DNA of 13,151 nucleotides from DATMQA01 sp035566895 (GCA_035566895.1 DATMQA010000176.1:1-13151); one strand, 5' to 3'. Counted from the stretch's first letter, positions 1 to 7,262 are shown. Notes: generated from the letters alone by a model not told the origin. Translations and numbers: made by a program.

Positions 1-37
1 CTTTGGCTTGTTGCTGCTGTCTTCGGTACTTTCTCAC
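1..37 (-). CDS. Possible 5' end of a gene leaving the window
   Basis: On the minus strand a GTG codon at 37-35 is preceded by AGGAG with seven bases between, one of the better ribosome binding sites in the window. The 12 codons before the edge are open and read MRKYRRQQQQAK, a basic, glutamine-rich beginning. It would lie about 100 bases downstream of the SGNH hydrolase on the same strand and might belong to the same unit. Nothing in so short a stretch identifies a product. It could also be a chance open stretch behind a purine run. Confidence 0.3.
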   Translation of the reverse strand, partial: MRKYRRQQQQAK

Positions 38-72
38 ATTGGTTCTCCTGGTTGATTGTTTCTTTTACTCAA

Positions 73-96
73 CCGCCCATCCTGTTTGATGGACGG
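73..96 (-). other. Hairpin downstream of the SGNH hydrolase gene
   Basis: Two nine-base arms, CCGCCCATC and GATGGACGG on the plus strand, flank a six-base loop. In minus-strand RNA all nine positions can pair, one as G-U. It lies about 45 bases after the stop codon at 142. No run of U follows, so it is not a classical intrinsic terminator; it may still be a 3' end or processing structure between this gene and the possible gene at the left edge. Confidence 0.4.
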
Positions 97-141
97 CAGG
101 AGAACCACCTCCAATTCCAACTATCGCCGGGACATCTCCGG

Positions 142-1230
142 TTAGGGCCTGGGCTCCGGTTTTGCGATTTCGGTTTGCAGGAGAGCCGCCAATTCTCTGC
201 CGGCAAGGGCGTGGCCGGCGGCCGTCCAATGCTCGTCGTGAGGATAAAAGTAGCGAGCGAGGGCTTCATTGCCCGCGCGGCAAAAGCCCGGGGTCAGATC
301 GACGAAGGTCAAGCTCTCCTGCTGGCACAACGCCTGAAGCACACTCCTGGCATCGACCGGAGCTGGGGACCGGACATCAGCGGGGCCAGGGACATAGACG
401 ACAAAAAGCCGCGTCTCTTGTCGAGCGCAGGTTTGCCGGAGCTGGGCGAGGGCAAAGGCCATGGCCCGTTTGGCGATGTCTGACAAGTGGCCTTCGGGGA
501 AAGCAGACTGCTCCAACCGGGCGACGTGACGCTTCTCTTTCCAGAAATCCGCGGCATAGGCCAGGGAGCAAGCCAGCACGGACTGGCGGAGGAGCCTGCG
601 AGCCGGGCTGATAACCTGCCGGGTAACGGGATAGCCTTGCAGGGTGACATTGGTACCCAGCACCGCTAGCCAAGGCCTTCTGCCGCTGGCGTCGATGTTA
701 TCGTAGAAATCATTTTGGAACACCATCAGCAGGAGATAGCGTGGCCGCAGGCCGCGCTTGAGTCTGCCTTGGAGCAGGAGCAGTTCCTGGACGGTTCCAT
801 AAGCGTTGACCCCCAGGTTCTGAACGTCAAAGTCCGGTCCAAGTTCGTTTTGGAGCACGTCGGTGAAGACGCTGCCATTCTCCACACCCCACCCCCAAGT
901 GAAGGAGTCGCCGAGGACGGCGATAACGGGGCTATTGGTTTTGGGTTGAACGGTGGCCTGGCGGGCGCGGAACCCACGCGCGTCGTGGCGGACCAGGACA
1001 TCGAAATCCACCTTGCGAAACCTGGCCTGGAGATTGGGCGAGCCAATCCAGCCTACCTCGGGATCGGACTGGTGGAAGGCGTTGAGGGGATTGACGAAGG
1101 TTTTAACCGGGCTAATCAGGCGCAGCGCCAACTCCAGAGCTGCCAGGCAAAATAAAGAGGAGCCGATGGCGAGGACCGAGCGCTTCCACCAAAGCCCTAA
1201 TGGGCGGCGGGGTAGAGAGGGTTCCGCCAC
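142..1230 (-). CDS. Membrane-anchored SGNH/GDSL-type hydrolase
   Basis: A 362-residue protein with a basic N-terminus and one hydrophobic segment at about residues 17-38, predicted to anchor it with the catalytic domain outside the cytoplasm. SGNH blocks are visible in order: GDSF (Ser109) after the strand PVIAVL, NLG (Gly140), FQND (Asn173), and DEHW (Asp332, His334) near the C-terminus, the form seen in AlgJ/AlgX/DltD-like O-acyl-handling proteins. Such enzymes hydrolyse or transfer esters, often acetyl groups on cell-surface polysaccharides; the substrate here cannot be read. The start is GTG, with GGAGG four bases upstream. It begins 23 bases after the LysR gene stop, so the two are probably co-transcribed. 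No MBOAT acyltransferase partner is visible. The family call is secure; the physiological role is open. Confidence 0.85.
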   Translation of the reverse strand: MAEPSLPRRPLGLWWKRSVLAIGSSLFCLAALELALRLISPVKTFVNPLNAFHQSDPEVGWIGSPNLQARFRKVDFDVLVRHDARGFRARQATVQPKTNSPVIAVLGDSFTWGWGVENGSVFTDVLQNELGPDFDVQNLGVNAYGTVQELLLLQGRLKRGLRPRYLLLMVFQNDFYDNIDASGRRPWLAVLGTNVTLQGYPVTRQVISPARRLLRQSVLACSLAYAADFWKEKRHVARLEQSAFPEGHLSDIAKRAMAFALAQLRQTCARQETRLFVVYVPGPADVRSPAPVDARSVLQALCQQESLTFVDLTPGFCRAGNEALARYFYPHDEHWTAAGHALAGRELAALLQTEIAKPEPRP

Positions 1231-1253
1231 GTGGCCTCCGGACCTCCCGGGTT

Positions 1254-2135
1254 CTACTTGTGCTCCTTTAAGGCCGACAGGAACTCCTTCATGGCCGGGG
1301 AGAGCACTTTATTCTTCTTATATAGAGCGGCTAGCGGGCGGTATAACTCGCCATCGTCGAGGATGACACGTCCGAGGGTTTGCTTGGCGACTTCCTGCTG
1401 GACGGTGCTCTCGGGCACGATGGCCACGCCAGCGTCGATTTCCACGGCGCGCTTGACGGTCTCGATGTTGTCGAACTCCATGACGTGCTGCACCTGGACG
1501 GAACGGTCTTTGAGGATTTTATCCAGAGCGCGGCGGGTGGGAATGTCCGGCTCAAAGCCGATGAATTTCTGGCCGGAAAGGGCTTTAAGCCTGATGGCTT
1601 TATGTTTGGCGAGGGGATGCTGGGGGTGGCAAATCAACACGAGCGGGTCTTTGCGGAGCGGGTAGATTTCCAGTTTGCTGTCGCGGGCGGGGTAGGCGAC
1701 CAGGCCGAGGTCCACGACGTTGCCGATGACGTCTTCATAGACCTGGTTGGCACGGCGGTATTCGACATGGACGTTGACGGTGGGGTAAGCCTTGAGGAAC
1801 TTCTTGAGATAAGGCGGCAAATCGTGCAGGCCGATGCTGTAAATGGTGGCGACGCGGATGGTGCCGGAGATGATGTCTTTGATTTCCTGGAGTTTGTTCT
1901 GCAGGGCTTCGAAGGTGCGGATGACCTGTTTGCTGTAGTCATAGAGGACCTGGCCTTCGCGGGTGAGGCGGAAGTGTTTTTTGCTGCGTTCGATGAGCAG
2001 GGATTTGAACAGGCGCTCGAGCGAACTGATCTGCTGGCTGACGGCCGATTGGGTGACGTGGTTGATCTGCGCTGCCTTGGTGAAACTCTCGGTTTCGGCC
2101 AGGTCGCAGAACACTTTGAGACTCTCGATTTGCAT
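1254..2135 (-). CDS. LysR-type transcriptional regulator
   Basis: A 293-residue protein of normal length for the family. The N-terminal winged helix-turn-helix (about 1-60) has the hallmark stretch FTKAAQINHVTQSAVSQQIS, followed by a linker helix and a periplasmic-binding-protein-like effector domain (about 90-290) with the usual DLGLVAYP and DAGVAIVPES segments. The overall look is closest to the CysB/CysL/CynR branch, but the ligand cannot be inferred. LysR regulators are usually transcribed divergently from their target; this one lies between a hybrid kinase (33 bases upstream) and an SGNH hydrolase (23 bases downstream), all in one direction, which suggests a shared unit and perhaps control of that unit. 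The ATG at 2135 lacks a clear Shine-Dalgarno sequence. Confidence 0.93.
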   Translation of the reverse strand: MQIESLKVFCDLAETESFTKAAQINHVTQSAVSQQISSLERLFKSLLIERSKKHFRLTREGQVLYDYSKQVIRTFEALQNKLQEIKDIISGTIRVATIYSIGLHDLPPYLKKFLKAYPTVNVHVEYRRANQVYEDVIGNVVDLGLVAYPARDSKLEIYPLRKDPLVLICHPQHPLAKHKAIRLKALSGQKFIGFEPDIPTRRALDKILKDRSVQVQHVMEFDNIETVKRAVEIDAGVAIVPESTVQQEVAKQTLGRVILDDGELYRPLAALYKKNKVLSPAMKEFLSALKEHK

Positions 2136-2168
2136 AAGAACAAGGAATATCTTGCCTGGCGCAATCAG

Positions 2169-3674
2169 TCAACTAATGTTTTCGTTGAGAGTTTGTTTCA
2201 CCTTCAGGAGCAATTCGCGGCTGGTGAAGGGCTTTTGGAGATAAGCGGTCTCTTTCTCCTGGCCAGCGGGCCAGACATAGCCGCTGGTGCAGAGGATGCG
2301 CATGGCCGGGGAGAGGCGGCGGATGCGCTCGACGAGTTCGCGGCCGCTCATGGCCGGCATGACCAGGTCGGTAATGACCAGATGCACCTGGGTCTGGTTA
2401 CGGGTGAGCAAATCGAGGGCCTTCTGGCCACTATTGGCGGTCAGGACGCGGTAGCCATAGGCCGAGAGAATGGTCTGGCCCATGGTGAGGAGCAGTTCCT
2501 CATCATCGACGAGCAGGATGGTCTGGTTACCGCCCAGCTTTTCCGTGGGCACACCCTCATCCCGGACGATTTGCTTTTGCGCCGGCAGATAGACGCGGAC
2601 CGAAGTTCCTGCTTCCGGCTGGCTGGAGATGGCCACTCCGCCTCCGTGATTGGTGACAATGCCATAGACCCAGGCCAAACCCAGCCCGCGATGACTGCCA
2701 CCCTTGGTGGTGAAAAACGGTTCAAAGACGCGGGGCAAAACCGCGGGCTCAATCCCGCGGCCGTTGTCGTTGATTTCGACGCAGACATAAGCCCCAGCGG
2801 CCAGCGGGACGTTTCGGTCCTGTGACGGCTCGGCCAATTCGACGTTGCGGGTTTGGAGGTTGAGCCGGCCGTGGTCGCGCAAGGCTTGCAGCGAGTTTTC
2901 CACAATCTTCATGAGCGCCTGCTGCATTTTAGCCTCATCGAATTTCGCGGCGAAGAGCTTGCGCTCCAACTGGACCTTCCACTCAACCGGCTGGGCGCTG
3001 GAATTTTTCTGAAAGAATTCGACGGTGCGTTGCACCAACTGGTTGAGGTTGCCAGCGGCCTGCGTCCGCGCCTCCTTTTCCTGACGGCTGAAGGTGCCCA
3101 GGTCGTTGGCGATCTCGGCCGCTTTAGCAGCGGATTTCTCCACTTCCAACAGCCAGGTGCGCCAGGGGTGATTGGCTTCCATCTGGCTGAGGACCAGGGA
3201 AGTGTGCCCGAGGATGCTGGTCAAAGCGTTATTGAAGTCCAACGCGACGGTTCGGGCGAGTTGCAAAGCGCAGTCCAGCTTTTGTTTGTGAGCCAGATCC
3301 GGCTCGCCGGCAGGGGGAGGGGTCAGCGGTGCGGGCGCGGCGCTCTCGGGCAGCCATTGGAGCAGGAAGTACTTTTGTCCATCCCCGGTGAAAGCAGTGA
3401 GGCACACCTTTTGCGCCAAAGTCTGGCCACCTTTACCTCGGAACTTCAACATGGCGATGGCCAAGGGAGCGCGCTCCCATTGGGCCAGAAACTGTTCGGC
3501 CGAGCCCTGGTTTTCCGGTGACCAGACGGCGGCGAGGTGCGCGGCGGCGCCTTCCAGCGCGACGCCGAAGAGTTTCACGGCGGAAGGATTAGCCCGACAA
3601 ATCACACCGGCGCCATCCACAAGCAGCGCCGGCCAGCCCGCGGTCTCAAACGGGAAAGGAACATCAGACTTCAT
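2169..3674 (-). CDS. Hybrid histidine kinase/receiver without the phospho-accepting His
   Basis: A 501-residue cytoplasmic protein with no membrane segment. Order: PAS-like sensor (about 5-110), dimerisation helices (about 128-200), HATPase (about 250-365), C-terminal receiver (about 383-500). The ATPase has an N-box (Asn260), DNGRGI (Asp303), FEPFFTTK and GLGLAWVYGIV. The receiver keeps the acidic pair Asp390/391, phospho-acceptor Asp436, Thr463 and Lys481. The H-box reads ALDFNNALTSILG, where this kinase class normally has AHDFNN; position 145 is Leu (codon TTG), so the usual phosphorylated His is absent. ATG 3674 is chosen; an in-frame TTG at 3704 would add ten residues. Neither has a strong ribosome binding site. 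LysR starts 33 bases downstream, which suggests joint expression. Confidence 0.88.
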   Translation of the reverse strand: MKSDVPFPFETAGWPALLVDGAGVICRANPSAVKLFGVALEGAAAHLAAVWSPENQGSAEQFLAQWERAPLAIAMLKFRGKGGQTLAQKVCLTAFTGDGQKYFLLQWLPESAAPAPLTPPPAGEPDLAHKQKLDCALQLARTVALDFNNALTSILGHTSLVLSQMEANHPWRTWLLEVEKSAAKAAEIANDLGTFSRQEKEARTQAAGNLNQLVQRTVEFFQKNSSAQPVEWKVQLERKLFAAKFDEAKMQQALMKIVENSLQALRDHGRLNLQTRNVELAEPSQDRNVPLAAGAYVCVEINDNGRGIEPAVLPRVFEPFFTTKGGSHRGLGLAWVYGIVTNHGGGVAISSQPEAGTSVRVYLPAQKQIVRDEGVPTEKLGGNQTILLVDDEELLLTMGQTILSAYGYRVLTANSGQKALDLLTRNQTQVHLVITDLVMPAMSGRELVERIRRLSPAMRILCTSGYVWPAGQEKETAYLQKPFTSRELLLKVKQTLNENIS

Positions 3675-3742
3675 CGACAGAAACTTACGGCTGCATGCTG
3701 ACAAACGAAAGGCAGCTTCTCAACTTGAATCTTGCCAGGGGG

Positions 3743-3790
3743 CCGCAGATGAGGGACGGCCCGCAGATGACGCAGATAAACGCAGATAGA
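3743..3790. repeat. Short repeats CGCAGAT(A/G), four copies
   Basis: Copies of CGCAGATGA or CGCAGATA(A/G) start at 3744, 3762, 3771 and 3781, the last three 9-10 bases apart. They lie between the kinase start and the cytidine deaminase stop. Related CGCAGAT/ACAGAT strings occur often between genes in verrucomicrobial and planctomycete genomes and give rise to spurious small ORFs with MTQINAD-like sequence; that background is from memory. The rest of the gap (3705-3878) holds only a short palindrome, TGGTTGAACCA, at 3846-3856. Confidence 0.75.
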
Positions 3791-3878
3791 GGTTTCATCG
3801 TCACATCTTTAGATCGGGGCGGGGTCGAGCCTGGCCGGCGTTACCTGGTTGAACCAACGACAGAACGGCTAATCCGGG

Positions 3879-4406
3879 TCACCTGCCGGCCACGGCGACA
3901 AAGGGGGCCGGCAACAATTCGTGGACGGAGAAATGTTTGAGGTTTCTCAGCGAGCGGCTGTCGGCGAGCCACACCCGGGCTTTCGGGGCATACTCGGCCA
4001 GCAATTGGCGGCAGGCGCCGCACGGCATGGGTCCACCTGGGGCGCGCGCCACCACGGCCACGGCCACAAATTCTCTTTTACCGCCCGTCAGCGCGTTGAA
4101 CAGGGCCACGCGCTCGGCACAACAGGTCAGGCCATAGCTGGCGCTTTCGACGTTGGCGCCGGTGATGACTTCGCCCGAGCGCGTCAGCAGGGCGGCGCCG
4201 ACTTTGAAATGCGAATAAGGTGCGATGGCCCGTCGGCGGGCACCAGCAGCGGCGGCGATGAGCGCATGGGCTGAAGGAAGAGTGGAGGCGCTTGCTCGAC
4301 CTTGTCGTCGTGCGCGTTCTCGTGATCCCACGGCGGCTCGTTTTAGAGAACGAGGACGAGGATGACGGGCAAGCGGCATTGAGGTGTGTTTACTCTTTTC
4401 GGCCAT
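3879..4406 (-). CDS. cdd: Cytidine deaminase
   Basis: Zinc-dependent hydrolytic deaminase turning cytidine and deoxycytidine into uridine and deoxyuridine in pyrimidine salvage. Conserved segments are PYSHFKVGAALL (63-74), NVESASYGLTCCAER with zinc ligand Cys96 and catalytic Glu98, and PCGACRQ with zinc ligands Cys129 and Cys132. The core is about 130 residues, as in small tetrameric enzymes. From the first ATG the protein has 175 residues, because of an arginine-rich, low-complexity extension of about 44 residues whose DNA contains a six-base repeat (4346-4369). Other possible starts are ATG 4379 and GTG 4331; no start has a good ribosome binding site. The ATG at 4406 overlaps the 3' end of the phosphorylase gene by 17 bases, suggesting translational coupling. 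The function is secure; the start is not. Confidence 0.92.
   Translation of the reverse strand: MAEKSKHTSMPLARHPRPRSLKRAAVGSRERARRQGRASASTLPSAHALIAAAAGARRRAIAPYSHFKVGAALLTRSGEVITGANVESASYGLTCCAERVALFNALTGGKREFVAVAVVARAPGGPMPCGACRQLLAEYAPKARVWLADSRSLRNLKHFSVHELLPAPFVAVAGR
4346..4369. repeat. Six-base repeat in the 5' part of the deaminase frame
   Basis: On the plus strand the units GAGAAC, GAGGAC, GAGGAT and GACGGG follow without gap. The neighbouring sequence (about 4300-4345) is also made of CG/GA-rich short words. It corresponds to the non-conserved arginine-rich N-terminus of the deaminase reading frame and suggests that part derives from intergenic repeat DNA. Confidence 0.5.
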
Positions 4407-5214
4407 ATAAGGTCGCGAAATTTTTCAGCAATCGTGCGGCCAGAGACTTCACCCGTTCGGCGGTGTCGAGGACTTCGGCGTGGGAGAGGTTTTGGCGGCT
4501 TCGGCCTGCGGCCAGATTAGTAATGCAGGAGACTGCCGCTACGCGCAAACCGCATTGGCGAGCGACGATAGCCTCCGGCACTGTGCTCATACCCACCGCA
4601 TCGGCGCCCAGGCGGCCGAAGGCGCGAATTTCCGCAGGGGTCTCGTAGCTTGGGCCGCAGACAGCCAGATAGACGCCGGAGCGCAACTTGGGGCCCGCGG
4701 CCCCGGCGGCTCGGTGCAGTAACCGCGCCAGGTCCTTATCATAAGCCCTGGTCAGATCCACAAAACGCTGCAGACCCGGCAGCGACGTTCCCCGCAATGG
4801 ATTGGTGCCCATGAAATTGATATGGTCGCTCAGAACCATGAAATCGCCGGGGCGGAAGCTGCGGTTGATGCCTCCAGCGGCATTGGTCAGCAATAAATCC
4901 CGAATGCCAAACGCAGCCAGGACGCGCACGGCAAAGGTTACCACTGTCATCGGGTGGCCCTCGTAGAAGTGGGCCCGACCGCTCAGCACCATGACCGGCG
5001 TGCCGCCCAGCTTGCCGACCAGCAGCTCGCCGGCATGTCCGGCGACCCCGACGGGCGGAAAGCCTGGCAGGCTGTCATAGCTGAGCTTCGCATCGAGCTC
5101 CAACTCGCTCAGCACGTGATGGAACCCGCTGCCCAGCACGATGGCCAGCGCAGGGCGAAGGCGGGAGAGCTTTTTCAGCTTCATTGCCGCGGCGTGGGGA
5201 GCAGGTGTTTTCAT
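4390..5214 (-). CDS. punA: Purine nucleoside phosphorylase, trimeric (PNP family 2) type
   Basis: A 274-residue enzyme that splits inosine, guanosine and deoxy forms with phosphate into base and (deoxy)ribose-1-phosphate. Family blocks are present: IVLGSGF (25-31), a phosphate-loop-like element; GRAHFYEGH with His82; LTNAAGGIN (109-117); GPSYETPAEIR with Glu191 at the purine site; GADAVGMSTVPEA with Met209 near the ribose; and SCITNLAAG with Asn233, the base-recognising Asn. Length and motifs match the trimeric enzymes related to mammalian PNP, not the hexameric DeoD type. Its 3' end overlaps cytidine deaminase, giving a compact salvage unit. It diverges from the MoeB gene across 132 bases in which no convincing promoter could be picked out. 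The first ATG has no strong ribosome binding site; Met11 (ATG 5184) is an alternative. 5'-methylthioadenosine phosphorylase is related but less likely. Confidence 0.92.
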   Translation of the reverse strand: MKTPAPHAAAMKLKKLSRLRPALAIVLGSGFHHVLSELELDAKLSYDSLPGFPPVGVAGHAGELLVGKLGGTPVMVLSGRAHFYEGHPMTVVTFAVRVLAAFGIRDLLLTNAAGGINRSFRPGDFMVLSDHINFMGTNPLRGTSLPGLQRFVDLTRAYDKDLARLLHRAAGAAGPKLRSGVYLAVCGPSYETPAEIRAFGRLGADAVGMSTVPEAIVARQCGLRVAAVSCITNLAAGRSRQNLSHAEVLDTAERVKSLAARLLKNFATLYGRKE

Positions 5215-5346
5215 TCTACTGTGGAACCAGGCTAAGCCCGAAAGGTCATGGCGCTAAGTTTAGTAAATCCCGGGAATCGGTTGCACCGGCTTTCGCTCAT
5301 TGCCTAAAAGGATGGGGCAACTTAATTTAAAGCTGCGACTTTTGTT

Positions 5347-6495
5347 ATGGAACTGACCGCCGACGAACTTCGCCGTTACTCGCGGCATTTGATTCTGCCT
5401 GAAATCGGGCTGGAGGGCCAAAAGAAAATTCGGGGTGCCAGCGTGCTGTGCATCGGCGCCGGAGGACTCGGGTCGCCCATCGCGCTGTATCTGGCGGCGG
5501 CCGGCATCGGCAAGCTCTGCGTGGTGGATTTTGACACAGTGGAGTACTCGAATCTGCAACGACAGGTCATTCACGGCACCGGGGATGTCGGCCGAACCAA
5601 GACGGAATCGGCCAAGGAAACGATCCAGCAGATTAACCCCAACGTGGAAGTCGTCGCTCACAACGTGAGGCTTACCAGCCAGAACGCATTCGATATTCTT
5701 CGGCCATACGACATCGTGGTTGATGGGACGGACAATTTCCCGACGCGCTATCTGACCAATGATGCTTGTGTGCTGCTCAAGAAGCCAAACGTGTACGGCT
5801 CGATTTTCCGGTTCGAAGGCCAGGCGAGTGTGTTTGCGCCGCACCTTGGCGGTCCGTGTTACCGTTGCCTTTATCCGGAGCCGCCGCCACCGGGACTGGT
5901 GCCCAGTTGTGCCGAAGGGGGAGTGTTGGGGGTGTTGCCAGGCATCATCGGGCTTATTCAGGCGACGGAGATACTCAAGCTGGCGGTGGGGATGGGCACG
6001 ACGCTGTTAAACCGGTTGCTGCTCTTCGATGCCTTGGGGATGAAGTTTCGCGAGCTCAAGCTACGGCGCGATCCCCAATGCCCGGTCTGCGGCGAGCGTC
6101 CGAGGATCACCGAATTGATCGATTACGAGATTTTCTGCGGGGTCGGTCCCGCAGGTAAGGATAAAACTATGCATCCCGACGAAGTAACTGTGCAGGAAAT
6201 GAAACGGGCGCTCGATGACCCGAAACTCGGCATCAAGGTCATCGACGTGCGTGAACCGGATGAGTATCAAATCGCGCATGTAGAAGGCGTGCCGTTGGTG
6301 CCGCTGAGCCAATTGCAGCAACGCTTTACGGAGTTGGACCCCGACCAGCAATATTATATCCACTGCAAGATGGGCGGGCGTTCGATGCAGGCAGTCCTGT
6401 TTCTGCGCCAGCAGGGGTTTAAGCAGCTTAAGAGTGTCAAAGGCGGTATCACGGCCTGGGCGGAGGAGATTGACCCGAACGTGCCAAAGTACTAA
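5347..6495 (+). CDS. moeB: MoeB/ThiF-type adenylyltransferase fused to rhodanese
   Basis: A 382-residue two-domain protein like human MOCS3 and mycobacterial MoeZ. The E1-like domain (1-262) carries the nucleotide loop GAGGLGSP (37-44), DFDTVEYSNLQRQ, DGTDNF (126-131), the catalytic-loop cysteine in SCAEGGVLG (Cys188), and zinc pairs CYRC (171/174) and CPVC (245/248). The rhodanese domain (about 276-378) has VIDVREPDEY and the active-site loop HCKMGGRS with Cys340. It would adenylate the C-terminal glycine of a ubiquitin-like carrier (MoaD, ThiS or CysO type) and load sulfur onto it for molybdopterin, thiamine, cysteine or tRNA thiolation. No carrier gene is present, so the pathway cannot be decided. 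It stands alone, divergent from punA. No Shine-Dalgarno precedes the ATG. Confidence 0.93.
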   Translation: MELTADELRRYSRHLILPEIGLEGQKKIRGASVLCIGAGGLGSPIALYLAAAGIGKLCVVDFDTVEYSNLQRQVIHGTGDVGRTKTESAKETIQQINPNVEVVAHNVRLTSQNAFDILRPYDIVVDGTDNFPTRYLTNDACVLLKKPNVYGSIFRFEGQASVFAPHLGGPCYRCLYPEPPPPGLVPSCAEGGVLGVLPGIIGLIQATEILKLAVGMGTTLLNRLLLFDALGMKFRELKLRRDPQCPVCGERPRITELIDYEIFCGVGPAGKDKTMHPDEVTVQEMKRALDDPKLGIKVIDVREPDEYQIAHVEGVPLVPLSQLQQRFTELDPDQQYYIHCKMGGRSMQAVLFLRQQGFKQLKSVKGGITAWAEEIDPNVPKY

Positions 6496-6536
6496 CTGAG
6501 TGTCCGCTGAAATGTATCCATGTGCGCCTAGCCTTG

Positions 6537-6668
6537 AGAAACGTTGCCCTTTCCGGATCCAACTGGTTCCCGATACTGTTCACCAATCTCAACTGCGGCC
6601 AGGTGTTTCTCCAGGACACCCACGCGACCAACCAGCAACGGTTTTATCGAGCGTTGCGCGGGCCCTGA
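6537..6668 (+). pseudogene. Remnant of a secreted-protein C-terminus (RFYR-type ending)
   Basis: In the frame ending at TGA 6666-6668, the last 43 codons read from NVALSGSNWFPILFTNLN through GQVFLQDTHATNQQ to RFYRALRGP and stop. This matches by eye the ending of many large secreted verrucomicrobial proteins: a Ser/Asn-Trp segment, a Thr-Asn segment, a Phe-x-Asp turn, and a final RFYRA with GP before the stop. There is no start codon, no ribosome binding site and no upstream protein; the frame runs back only into the 3' end of moeB in another phase. It is best read as the surviving tail of a lost gene in the gap between moeB and jag. The rest of that gap shows nothing else. Confidence 0.5.
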
Positions 6669-6697
6669 GGTCTTCGGGGCGAGTTTCCGACAACGGG

Positions 6698-7147
6698 TTA
6701 GTGCTTTGGCCGGAGCAGAATGGCCTTTTTATCGGTGCCCTCGACTTCGACGCTATGGGTTTCGATGTTAGGGTCGTCTTTGAGGGCCTGGTGGATGATG
6801 CGGCGATCGAAAGCGTTCAGGGGTTCGAGTTCTACGACATCGCCCCAACGGCGGACTTTTTCGGCGGCTTCTTTGGCTTTTTTGACGAGGGCTTCGCGAG
6901 CCTGAGCGCGATAGCCGCTGACATCGACCATGATCTTGGGCGCGGAAGGGTCCTGCTGGAAGAGGAGGCGGTTGGTGATGTATTGGAGGTCGGAGAGGGT
7001 TTGGCCCTGGCGGCCGATGAGCCGGCCGGAGTCATCGGTCTTGACATCGAGCAGGACGCCATCCTCCATGTTGTGCTCCTCGACGGTGGCGGTGAAGCCG
7101 AGAAGGTCCAGGATTTTTTGGAGCGTGGCTTTAGGTTCAGCGGGCAT
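6698..7147 (-). CDS. jag: Jag/KhpB-type KH-R3H RNA-binding protein
   Basis: A 149-residue single-stranded-nucleic-acid-binding protein. A KH domain (about 5-77) contains the GxxG loop as GRQG (45-48) within GRLIGRQGQTLSDLQYITNR; an R3H domain (about 78-147) has RRIIHQAL with the Arg115-x3-His119 signature. The Jag_N domain of Bacillus SpoIIIJ-associated protein is absent, so this is the short form. Proteins of this family bind many transcripts and affect cell division and envelope synthesis in Gram-positives. It is the last gene of the rpmH cluster, but a 162-base, AT-rich, repeat-like gap separates it from yidC. The ATG at 7147 lacks a clear Shine-Dalgarno, and mnmE does not follow. Confidence 0.9.
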   Translation of the reverse strand: MPAEPKATLQKILDLLGFTATVEEHNMEDGVLLDVKTDDSGRLIGRQGQTLSDLQYITNRLLFQQDPSAPKIMVDVSGYRAQAREALVKKAKEAAEKVRRWGDVVELEPLNAFDRRIIHQALKDDPNIETHSVEVEGTDKKAILLRPKH

Positions 7148-7169
7148 AGGCTGGTCAAGATTGCTACTA

Positions 7170-7262
7170 AAAAAGGCGGTTTAAACCACGAAATAAAATA
7201 AAAACAGAAAAGAACCACCATTCATTTTTCATGGTTTTCGTACCTTTCATGGTTTCAACTTC
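7170..7262. repeat. AT-rich repeat-like spacer between yidC and jag
   Basis: The stretch is markedly AT-rich compared with its surroundings. It contains a perfect palindrome GGTTTAAACC (7178-7187) followed by ACGAAAT, and a direct repeat TTTCATGGTTT at 7227-7237 and 7245-7255, 18 bases apart. AACCACGAAA- and CATGGTTT-type strings of this kind are familiar intergenic elements in verrucomicrobial genomes (background from memory). It breaks the usual tight coupling of yidC and jag. Confidence 0.55.

Noticed and set aside
1380..2825. 481-codon open frame on the plus strand
   Set aside because: It lies antisense over the LysR and kinase genes, which have clear domain motifs; its hydrophobic/acidic composition is that of a complementary-strand shadow in GC-rich DNA.
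3695..3940. 81-codon open frame beginning MLTNERQLLN
   Set aside because: It contains the PQMTQINAD string that arises from translating the CGCAGAT repeat, and it overlaps the deaminase 3' end on the other strand.
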